From NCBI GenBank assembly GCA_958425285.1, contig CATZVV010000128.1:1-5823 (forward strand): DNA of 5,823 nt. Direction: 5' to 3'. The DNA is from an uncultured Lachnoclostridium sp. GTDB lineage: Bacteria; Bacillota; Clostridia; Lachnospirales; Lachnospiraceae. Below the pieces are notes generated by a model. It did no database searches. It worked only from the letters and a program-made list of their open reading frames with translations, and was not told the DNA's origin. The translations under genes were made by a program, and so were the position numbers. Shown in pieces: positions 1 through 5,823 of this stretch; within the stretch, counting starts at the first letter, position 1, and every line of letters begins with the position of its first letter.

Positions 1-1053
1 TAAACCACCTACATTATGATGACTTTTAATCACAGCTGATTTTCCCAGCCCTGATTCAATAACGTCCGGATAAATGGTTCCCTGTACTAAATAGTCAACT
101 GCTCCAATCTTCTGAGCTTCTTCCTCAAATACACGGATAAATTCTTCACCGATTATTTTCCTCTTATCTTCTGGTTCAATGATACCTGCCAACTTCTCAT
201 AAAAACGATTCTGTGCATTCACACGAATAAAGTTCAAATCATAATTTCCATCTGCCCCAAAGACATCTTCTACTTCATCTCCTTCATTTTTTCGAAGCAG
301 ACCATGATCTACAAAAACACAAGTCAACTGCTTACCAATTGCTTTTGATAAAAGAACTGCCGCTACGGAGGAATCTACACCCCCGGAAAGTGCACACAAT
401 ACTTTTCCGTCTCCAATCTTGTTTCTAAGATTTTGAATTGTGTCCTCTACAAAAGAAGACATCTTCCAGTCACCTTTACATCCACAAATTTTAAGGACAA
501 AATTAGAAAGCATCTTCATACCTTCCTTTGTATGCATTACTTCAGGATGAAATTGCGTAGCATAAAGTTTTCTGGATTTATTTTCCATCGCTGCAACCGG
601 ACAAACCGGAGTCGCTGCAACAACCTGAAAATCTGCTGGAGCCTCTGCTATATAATCTGTATGACTCATCCAACAAATTGTTTTAGATGACACCCCTTCA
701 AAAAGAACTGAATCAGGAGAAATATCCACCTCTGTTTTTCCATACTCACTGACTGGCGCGGTTTCTACTTTTCCGCCTAAGGTATAAGCCATTAACTGAG
801 AACCATAGCATATTCCAAGAATAGGAATACCTAATTGATATATTTCTTTTCCAATACGAGGAGATTCTTCGGCGTAAACACTATTTGGACCACCTGTAAA
901 AATAATACCCATCGGATTCATCTCTTTAATCTTTTCAATGCCGATTGTATATGGGTGAACCTCACAATAAACATTACATTCCCTAACACGCCTTGCAATC
1001 AATTGATTGTATTGACCGCCAAAATCAAGTACAATTACATTTTCCTTTTCCAA
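1..1053 (-). CDS. guaA: GMP synthase (glutamine-hydrolysing), N-terminal part, cut by the left window edge
   Basis: Cytosolic enzyme of purine synthesis that converts XMP to GMP using ATP and ammonia from glutamine. 351 residues are visible and the frame is open to base 1; family members are about 510-520 residues, so roughly the last 160, including the C-terminal dimerisation domain, lie outside. Residues 5-190 form the class I glutamine amidotransferase domain: [15 protein letters not shown] near the start, nucleophile Cys82 in GICYGSQL, and His169 and Glu171 in QFHPEV. Residues about 200-351 begin the ATP pyrophosphatase domain, with the PP-loop SGGVDSS at 223-229 and [10 protein letters not shown] at 248-257. 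The start is TTG at 1053-1051: it has a strong AGGAGG site 8 bases upstream, the family N-terminus begins here, and the first in-frame ATG (residue 45) would remove essential structure. It lies downstream of the deoxynucleotidase gene after a 155-base gap with promoter-like sequences. Identity is very secure. Confidence 0.97.
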   Translation of the reverse strand, partial: MEKENVIVLDFGGQYNQLIARRVRECNVYCEVHPYTIGIEKIKEMNPMGIIFTGGPNSVYAEESPRIGKEIYQLGIPILGICYGSQLMAYTLGGKVETAPVSEYGKTEVDISPDSVLFEGVSSKTICWMSHTDYIAEAPADFQVVAATPVCPVAAMENKSRKLYATQFHPEVMHTKEGMKMLSNFVLKICGCKGDWKMSSFVEDTIQNLRNKIGDGKVLCALSGGVDSSVAAVLLSKAIGKQLTCVFVDHGLLRKNEGDEVEDVFGADGNYDLNFIRVNAQNRFYEKLAGIIEPEDKRKIIGEEFIRVFEEEAQKIGAVDYLVQGTIYPDVIESGLGKSAVIKSHHNVGGL

Positions 1054-1067
1054 CTGAATTTCCTCCT
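1051..1067 (-). promoter_or_regulatory. Ribosome binding site that fixes the guaA TTG start
   Basis: The minus strand reads AGGAGGA at 1067-1061, then TTCAG and other spacer bases, then TTG at 1053-1051. The core GGAGG is 8 bases from the TTG, an ideal spacing. No ATG or GTG in the guaA frame lies nearby, so this site decides the start. Confidence 0.85.
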
Positions 1068-1112
1068 ATAATAAAACATCTTGTTTGTTATAAAATTTCT
1101 ATATTTTTCTTC

Positions 1113-1132
1113 ACAAAGTTCTTAGACTTTGT
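1113..1132 (-). other. Small hairpin in the guaA leader
   Basis: Perfect 7-bp inverted repeat ACAAAGT / ACTTTGT (1132-1126 and 1119-1113 on the minus strand) around a 6-base loop. It falls just downstream of both candidate promoters, at or just after the predicted P2 start. Neither strand has a T-run after it and the stem is AT-rich, so it does not look like an intrinsic terminator. It may be a 5' transcript-stabilising stem, a protein site, or chance. Confidence 0.4.
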
Positions 1133-1137
1133 AATAT

Positions 1138-1165
1138 AGTATACCAATAAACTACATTATACCAA
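1138..1165 (-). promoter_or_regulatory. Candidate guaA promoter P2 (proximal)
   Basis: Read on the minus strand: a -35-like TTGGTA at 1165-1160 (4 of 6 matches to TTGACA), a 16-base spacer, and -10 TATACT at 1143-1138 preceded by TGG, so it is also an extended -10. Transcription would start near 1131, giving a guaA leader of about 78 bases. This is consensus matching by eye; no transcript evidence is available. Confidence 0.45.
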
Positions 1166-1167
1166 TA
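1140..1167 (-). repeat. 10-bp direct repeat TATTGGTATA, period 18
   Basis: Two perfect copies of TATTGGTATA on the minus strand, at 1167-1158 and 1149-1140. Each copy contains the TGG element and the first four bases of a candidate -10 hexamer, so the repeat duplicates the extended -10 region. It could give tandem promoters, or it could be a binding site for a regulator. Confidence 0.7.
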
Positions 1168-1184
1168 GATTCTGAAGATTTCTA
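1156..1184 (-). promoter_or_regulatory. Candidate guaA promoter P1 (distal), extended -10
   Basis: The minus strand has a perfect TATAAT at 1161-1156 preceded by TGG at 1164-1162, the TGn extended -10 form. Seventeen bases upstream is a weak -35, TAGAAA, at 1184-1179 (4 of 6). The predicted start near 1149 gives a leader of about 96 bases. It lies downstream of the deoxynucleotidase stop codon, in the right place and orientation to transcribe guaA alone. It is the best promoter-like sequence in the window. Confidence 0.6.
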
Positions 1185-1208
1185 CCCCAATCTTTCGAAT
1201 TCCTTCTC

Positions 1209-1799
1209 TTAATTCCTTGATAATTCATCCAAAGTCTTAGAATAAGCCGGAAGAAAATCCCGAATAAATATTTCCACCTCAGGCAGGTTCATTTTCCGCA
1301 GAGAATCAAATGTAGTCTGTCGTGCAGTTGAAAACTCATGATTTCCGGCCTTTTCCTCTTCAATACACTTGATGAATGCAGACAACTTATCTGCTGCCTT
1401 TATCAATTTATAAAGTTCATTTTGACCTACCTCTGCTGGAAACAAAAGCGGCTCATAATACTTTCTCATATAACCCGGAAGCATATCCAGCAATTTTTCA
1501 GATGCTACTGATTCAACCTGCTTATAAGCATGCTGTATTTCTTCATTAAAATATTTAACCGGGGTTGGCATATCTCCTGTTATAATTTCAGTGGCATCAT
1601 GATATAAACCATATAAAGCTGCCTTCTCCACATCATAATCCTTCCCACATCTTTCATTACCTATAATAGCAAGTCCATGTGATAACATGGAAACCTCCAT
1701 TGAGTGCTCACTGATATTTTCCTTGTTGGAATTCCTCATTAAAGACCAGCGTTCAATATATTTCATCCGTGCCATCATGGCAAAAAATGATGATTCCAT
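1209..1799 (-). CDS. yfbR: HD-domain 5'-deoxynucleotidase, YfbR family
   Basis: Metal-dependent HD-domain phosphohydrolase of 196 residues. By homology it removes the 5' phosphate from deoxynucleoside monophosphates, releasing deoxynucleoside and phosphate in the cytosol; E. coli YfbR (199 residues) is specific for deoxy over ribo substrates. The resemblance to remembered E. coli YfbR runs along the whole length: FFA near the N-terminus, RW at 17-18 and LMRN at 20-23, SEHS with metal ligand His32, YHDATE with His67, Asp68 and Glu71, GDMPTPVKYF with Asp76, and the last metal ligand Asp137 in KAADKL. All the expected metal-site and substrate-selecting positions are present. The ATG at 1799 is chosen because AGAGGA lies 5 bases upstream and the N-terminus aligns with E. 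coli. It begins 34 bases after uvrA with no terminator between, so co-transcription is likely. The substrate range in this organism is inferred. Confidence 0.9.
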   Translation of the reverse strand: MESSFFAMMARMKYIERWSLMRNSNKENISEHSMEVSMLSHGLAIIGNERCGKDYDVEKAALYGLYHDATEIITGDMPTPVKYFNEEIQHAYKQVESVASEKLLDMLPGYMRKYYEPLLFPAEVGQNELYKLIKAADKLSAFIKCIEEEKAGNHEFSTARQTTFDSLRKMNLPEVEIFIRDFLPAYSKTLDELSRN

Positions 1800-1833
1800 A
1801 AAATTCCTCTTTTCTGTATATGTTATTTAACTG

Positions 1834-4707
1834 TTATTTCAACATCCTGCGAATATATTTCCCAGTGTAAGAAGCTTCCATTTTAGCAACTTGCTCAGGC
1901 GTTCCTTGGGCAACCACCGTTCCCCCCTTATCACCACCTTCCGGGCCAATATCAATAATATAATCTGCTGTCTTAATAACATCTAAATTGTGTTCAATTA
2001 CAAGAACTGTATTTCCTCCTTCGGTAAGGCGGTGCAATATCTCAATTAACTTATGAACGTCTGCAAAATGAAGACCTGTTGTCGGCTCATCCAAAATATA
2101 AATTGTCTTGCCAGTACTCCTCTTGCTCAATTCCGTTGCCAGCTTAATCCGCTGTGCTTCTCCTCCAGACAGTGTGGTAGAAGGCTGGCCCAATTTGACA
2201 TAAGAAAGTCCCACATCATAAAGTGTTTGAATCTTGCGATGAATCGTTGGAACATTTTTAAAAAACACAAGTGCTTCTTCAACCGTCATATCCAGTACAT
2301 CATATATGCTTTTTCCCTTATATTTTACTTCCAGTGTTTCACGGTTATAGCGTCTGCCCTCACAAACTTCACAAGGTACATAAACATCGGGCAGAAAATT
2401 CATCTCAATTTTAATAATTCCATCACCACTGCAGGCTTCACATCGGCCACCTTTCACATTAAAACTAAACCGCCCTTTTTTGTATCCCTTCGCCTTGGCA
2501 TCGGGAGTAGCCGCAAACAAATCACGAATCAAATCAAACACACCGGTATAAGTAGCCGGATTTGAGCGAGGAGTACGCCCAATAGGTGACTGATCAATAT
2601 TAATAACTTTGTCCAATTGCTCCATACCATCAATCGACTTATGTTTTCCCGGAATGGTTCGGGCACGATTCAGACTTCTTGCAAGAGATTTATACAGAAT
2701 CTCATTGACAAGAGAACTTTTTCCCGATCCTGATACACCCGTTACACAAGTAAAAACTCCCAATGGGAACTTCACATTAATATTTTTCAGATTATTTTCA
2801 ACAGCTCCCTTTACAGTTAAAAATCCGGTTGGTTTTCGCCTTTTTCCCGGCACAGGTATCAAAATACGCTTACTCAGATAAGCACCTGTAATAGAATCCT
2901 CGCAAGCCATAATCTCATTTACATCACCCGCCGCTACTACATAACCACCATGCGAGCCAGCTCCCGGACCAATATCTACAATATAATCTGCAGCGAACAT
3001 CGTATCCTCATCGTGCTCTACCACAATTAAAGTGTTTCCCAAATCTCGAAGATTTTTCAATGTCTTAATGAGCTTATCATTATCCCTTTGATGCAAGCCA
3101 ATACTTGGTTCGTCCAGAATATATGCAACGCCAACCAGACCGGATCCAATTTGCGTCGCCAAACGAATTCGCTGAGCCTCACCACCAGATAAAGAACCCG
3201 TTGCGCGGGCAAGCGATAAATAATCAAGTCCAACATCGATCAAAAACCCCAATCTGGACTTAATTTCCTTTAAAATTAAATGCCCAATCTGCTGCTGCAT
3301 AGGTGTCAGCTGTAGACCATCTACAAAACTCTTTAAATCCACAATCGAATAACGTGTAATCTCCGCAATATTCTTCTCTCCTACAGTCACTGCAAGAGAA
3401 GTACGTTTCAACCGTTCTCCTCCGCATTCTTTACATGGAGTAACACGCATAAACTGCTCATATTCCTGTTTGGAACTTTCTGAGCCAGTTTCACGATAAC
3501 GCCGTTCTACATTCCGAATCAATCCTTCAAAGGCCACATCATAGATTCCTTCTCCCCTCTGCCCTTTATAATGCACCTTTACTTCATGACCATCCGTTCC
3601 GTGCAGAATAATATTTTTTACTTGCATAGGGTACTTTTCGAATGGAGTATCTAAACTAAACTTATACTCTTTTGCCAGTGCATCCATAACACACCTTGTA
3701 TAACTTGACTTATCGACAACCGACTGCCAGCCCATTACAACAATTGCTCCCCCTGCAATGCTCAAGCTCTTGTCAGGAATCATTAAGTCTACATCAAACT
3801 CCATTCTATAACCGATACCGTGGCAGACTGGACAGGCTCCAAACGGATTGTTAAAAGAAAAGCTTCTAGGCTCTACCTCATCCATACTAATCCCACAATC
3901 CGGGCATGAAAAACTCTGACTAAAATGAATCGGCTCCTGACCGATCACATCTACCGTCATCAATCCATCTGAAAGCCGCATCACATTTTCAATCGAATCA
4001 GCCATACGCTTCTGAACTCCATCCCGAATAACAAGACGATCCACAACAATATCAATATTATGCTTAATATTTTTATCCAACGTAATCTCTTCCGACAGAT
4101 CATACAAATTTCCATCTACAAATACACGTACATATCCACTGCGTTTTGCCTTATCAAATACTTTCTCATGGCGCCCCTTACGTCCCCTGACAATTGGTGC
4201 CAAAAGCTGAATCTTACTTCCTTCTTCCAGTTTCATCAGTTCATCAACCATCTGATCCACCGTCTGCTTTTTAATTTCTTTCCCACATTCTGGGCAATGG
4301 GGGATACCAATTCTCGCATAGAGCAACCGAAAATAATCATAAATTTCGGTTACCGTGCCAACAGTAGAACGTGGATTCCGATTTGTCGACTTTTGGTCAA
4401 TTGAAATTGCCGGTGGCAACCCTTCAATACTTTCTACATCCGGCTTCTCCATCTGTCCTAAAAACTGACGTGCATAGGAAGATAATGATTCCATATACCT
4501 CCTTTGTCCTTCTGCATAAATTGTATCAAAAGCCAGAGAAGATTTCCCACTCCCACTCAAACCAGTCAACACAACAAACTCATCTCTGGGAATATCAATA
4601 TTTATATCTTGCAAATTGTGCTCTTTTGCACCACGGATTTTAATTTTCCTTTTATTATCCACAATATTGTCCATCCTTTCGCTTTCATCTTTATCATTCG
4701 CTATCAT
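1834..4707 (-). CDS. uvrA: UvrABC excision repair system, subunit A (DNA damage-sensing ATPase)
   Basis: UvrA dimerises, finds bulky DNA lesions and loads UvrB in nucleotide excision repair. All family landmarks are intact in 957 residues (usual length about 940-960). First ATPase: Walker [10 protein letters not shown] at 49-57, signature LSGGE at 506-510, Walker B ILDEP at 530-534, His565. Second ATPase: Walker [10 protein letters not shown] at 657-665, LSGGE at 846-850, ILDEP at 871-875, His906. Zinc-module CxxC pairs are at Cys138/141, 268/271, 292/295, 425/428, 756/759 and 779/782. The stretch at about 140-255 matches the UvrB-binding domain, and about 300-410 the insertion domain. The start at 4707 has AGGAG 4 bases upstream and overlaps the end of uvrB by 14 bases. 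An in-frame ATG at 4674 would remove 11 residues and fits the usual N-terminus ([12 protein letters not shown] follows shortly), but it has only a purine stretch directly abutting it. Identity is certain; the exact start is not. Confidence 0.98.
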   Translation of the reverse strand: MIANDKDESERMDNIVDNKRKIKIRGAKEHNLQDINIDIPRDEFVVLTGLSGSGKSSLAFDTIYAEGQRRYMESLSSYARQFLGQMEKPDVESIEGLPPAISIDQKSTNRNPRSTVGTVTEIYDYFRLLYARIGIPHCPECGKEIKKQTVDQMVDELMKLEEGSKIQLLAPIVRGRKGRHEKVFDKAKRSGYVRVFVDGNLYDLSEEITLDKNIKHNIDIVVDRLVIRDGVQKRMADSIENVMRLSDGLMTVDVIGQEPIHFSQSFSCPDCGISMDEVEPRSFSFNNPFGACPVCHGIGYRMEFDVDLMIPDKSLSIAGGAIVVMGWQSVVDKSSYTRCVMDALAKEYKFSLDTPFEKYPMQVKNIILHGTDGHEVKVHYKGQRGEGIYDVAFEGLIRNVERRYRETGSESSKQEYEQFMRVTPCKECGGERLKRTSLAVTVGEKNIAEITRYSIVDLKSFVDGLQLTPMQQQIGHLILKEIKSRLGFLIDVGLDYLSLARATGSLSGGEAQRIRLATQIGSGLVGVAYILDEPSIGLHQRDNDKLIKTLKNLRDLGNTLIVVEHDEDTMFAADYIVDIGPGAGSHGGYVVAAGDVNEIMACEDSITGAYLSKRILIPVPGKRRKPTGFLTVKGAVENNLKNINVKFPLGVFTCVTGVSGSGKSSLVNEILYKSLARSLNRARTIPGKHKSIDGMEQLDKVINIDQSPIGRTPRSNPATYTGVFDLIRDLFAATPDAKAKGYKKGRFSFNVKGGRCEACSGDGIIKIEMNFLPDVYVPCEVCEGRRYNRETLEVKYKGKSIYDVLDMTVEEALVFFKNVPTIHRKIQTLYDVGLSYVKLGQPSTTLSGGEAQRIKLATELSKRSTGKTIYILDEPTTGLHFADVHKLIEILHRLTEGGNTVLVIEHNLDVIKTADYIIDIGPEGGDKGGTVVAQGTPEQVAKMEASYTGKYIRRMLK

Positions 4708-4716
4708 AAATCTCCT
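4694..4716 (-). promoter_or_regulatory. uvrB-uvrA overlap with the uvrA ribosome binding site inside uvrB
   Basis: The minus strand carries AGGAG at 4716-4712, ATG (uvrA) at 4707-4705 and TGA (uvrB stop) at 4696-4694. The uvrA start therefore lies 14 bases inside uvrB in a different frame, and its ribosome binding site is coding sequence for the last residues of UvrB. This layout suggests translational coupling and matched output of the two partner proteins. The spacing of 4 bases is slightly short. Confidence 0.65.
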
Positions 4717-5823
4717 GCAAATGTTTTTTCAACTCCATCATCTCATCTCTCAACTTTGCTGCCAGTTCAAAATTTAATTCAGCAGCAGCAGCTTCCATTT
4801 TTTTTATCAATTTCCGAATAGCTGCCTGAAGTTCCTTTTCATCCATAGACTCCGGATCTTTTTCAATTTCCTTCCCTGCACTTCCTGCTTTTGTAGAAAT
4901 ACTAATCAAATCCCGCACTGCTTTTTTAATCGTCCGAGGCGTAATTCCATGTTCTTCATTATACCTTTGCTGAATCATACGACGACGATTCGTCTCTGCA
5001 ATAGCTGTCCTCATCGAATCTGTTTCTTTATCTGCATACATCACAACATGACCTTCTGCATTTCTCGCCGCCCGTCCAATTGTCTGAATCAAAGACGTTT
5101 CTGAACGAAGGAAGCCTTCCTTATCTGCATCCAAAATAGCGACCAATTCAATCTCCGGAATATCCAGTCCCTCTCTTAAAAGATTAATTCCAACCAACAC
5201 ATCAAATATATCAAGCCGCATATCACGAATAATCTCTGCACGCTCCAATGTAGTAATATCTGAATGTAAGTAACGCACTCGGATACCAACTTCCCTCATA
5301 TAATCCGTCAAGTCTTCCGCCATTCTTTTCGTCAGAGTTGTAACAAGAACCTTTCCCCCTCTTCCAATTGTTACCTTCACTTCACTAATCAAATCATCAA
5401 TCTGACCTTTTACCGGACGGACTTCAATTTTGGGATCCAATAGACCAGTAGGGCGGATTACCTGTTCCGTACGCATCAATTCATGTTCTGTTTCATATTG
5501 AGATGGAGTTGCAGAAACAAACATCATCTGATTGATTTTATCTTCAAACTCTTCAAAATTCAAAGGTCTGTTATGCTTTGCAGAAGGAAGACGAAATCCA
5601 TATTCTACAAGCGTCTCCTTACGTGACTGATCACCTGCATACATGCCTCGAACCTGTGGAATTGTAATATGCGATTCATCTACAATAATTAAATAATCAT
5701 CCGGAAAATAATCCAGCAGAGTATGCGGAGTTCCTCCCCCATCCTGTCCAATCAAATGGGGAGAATAGTTCTCAATACCCGAACAAAATCCGGTTTCTCG
5801 TAGCATATCTATATCAAAATTTG
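4694..5823 (-). CDS. uvrB: UvrABC excision repair system, subunit B (helicase-like), C-terminal part, cut by the right window edge
   Basis: UvrB is loaded onto damaged DNA by UvrA, verifies the lesion and recruits the UvrC nuclease. The last 375 residues are visible; UvrB is about 660 residues, so the Walker A domain and the damage-probing beta-hairpin are outside. The frame stays open through the edge: an NFDID stretch precedes the ATG at 5806, matching the family's NFDLEM-type sequence, so that ATG is internal. Visible motifs by position: CSGIENYS near 5785-5762, helicase motif II DESH at 5680-5669, SATPS around 5512-5498, [13 protein letters not shown] around 5347-5309, [13 protein letters not shown] (motif V) around 5191-5153, and QTIGRAARN (motif VI) around 5086-5060. 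The C-terminus carries the UVR coiled hairpin ([20 protein letters not shown]), which contacts UvrA and UvrC. ENYS is followed by Pro where I remember Arg in several homologues. The gene overlaps uvrA by 14 bases; the promoter and any LexA site lie off the window. Confidence 0.98.
   Translation of the reverse strand, partial: NFDIDMLRETGFCSGIENYSPHLIGQDGGGTPHTLLDYFPDDYLIIVDESHITIPQVRGMYAGDQSRKETLVEYGFRLPSAKHNRPLNFEEFEDKINQMMFVSATPSQYETEHELMRTEQVIRPTGLLDPKIEVRPVKGQIDDLISEVKVTIGRGGKVLVTTLTKRMAEDLTDYMREVGIRVRYLHSDITTLERAEIIRDMRLDIFDVLVGINLLREGLDIPEIELVAILDADKEGFLRSETSLIQTIGRAARNAEGHVVMYADKETDSMRTAIAETNRRRMIQQRYNEEHGITPRTIKKAVRDLISISTKAGSAGKEIEKDPESMDEKELQAAIRKLIKKMEAAAAELNFELAAKLRDEMMELKKHLQEIYDSE

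Noticed and set aside
433..1071. Plus-strand open frames of 85 and 78 codons at 433-690 and 835-1071
   Set aside because: They lie opposite guaA, whose minus-strand protein shows all family motifs; the plus-strand translations are rich in Cys, Asn, Phe and Ile with no recognisable domain.
1084..1104. AT-rich imperfect palindrome near TATAGAAATTTTATA in the guaA leader
   Set aside because: Short, AT-only and expected by chance in a leader of this composition; not enough to call an operator.
1175..1194. Inverted repeat AAGATT / AATCTT after the deoxynucleotidase gene as a terminator
   Set aside because: Only a 6-bp AT-rich stem with an 8-base loop and no T-run on the minus strand; it overlaps the weak -35 of candidate promoter P1.
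1140..1200. Purine riboswitch, suggested by TTTCTACCCC on the plus strand
   Set aside because: Only a fragment resembles the conserved core. The other conserved segments are missing, it is on the strand opposite guaA, and no plus-strand gene follows.
1800..1833. 8-bp repeat AAATAACA in the uvrA-yfbR gap
   Set aside because: Low-complexity AT sequence in a 34-base spacer; no stem, promoter or known site can be supported there.
2053..4821. Plus-strand open frames at 2053-2565, 2609-2881, 4060-4404, 4371-4643 and 4504-4821
   Set aside because: All are antisense to uvrA or the end of uvrB, have low-complexity translations without domains, and are explained by the codon use of the real genes.
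5804..5806. ATG at 5806 as the start of a shorter UvrB-like gene
   Set aside because: The frame is open upstream to the window edge and the preceding NFDID residues match the conserved UvrB sequence, so this Met is internal to a gene cut by the window.

Overview
The window is a compact run of four genes, all transcribed on the minus strand, in the order uvrB (3' part), uvrA (complete), a yfbR-type 5'-deoxynucleotidase gene (complete) and guaA (5' part). The DNA is AT-rich, uses strong AGGAGG-like ribosome binding sites, and encodes UvrA, UvrB and GuaA sequences of Firmicutes/Clostridia type. My best guess is a Lachnospiraceae-like clostridium, judged from remembered family sequences and not from a search.

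Layout from right to left, which is the direction of transcription. Bases 5823-4694 hold the C-terminal part of UvrB, the damage-loading helicase of nucleotide excision repair; its N-terminal part lies beyond the right edge. UvrA begins inside the end of uvrB (14-base overlap) and runs 4707-1834. A 34-base gap with no terminator leads to the deoxynucleotidase gene at 1799-1209. A 155-base intergenic stretch (1208-1054) follows. It is the only sizeable non-coding DNA here and carries two candidate extended -10 promoters built on a 10-bp direct repeat, plus a small hairpin. GMP synthase (guaA) then starts at a TTG codon at 1053 and runs off the left edge.

UvrA and UvrB form the damage-recognition complex of excision repair. 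The 5'-deoxynucleotidase removes phosphate from deoxynucleoside monophosphates, and GMP synthase makes GMP from XMP. The first three genes are probably co-transcribed. guaA probably has its own promoter, although read-through from upstream is not excluded because no convincing terminator separates it from the deoxynucleotidase gene.

This is a housekeeping region. I see no mobile element, CRISPR array, tRNA, rRNA, toxin-antitoxin pair or defence gene, and no evidence of a new biological system. The points worth a second look are modest: the repeated promoter-like element before guaA, the uvrB-uvrA overlap and uncertain uvrA start, the deoxynucleotidase gene next to uvrA, and simple repeats in the UvrB C-terminal domain.
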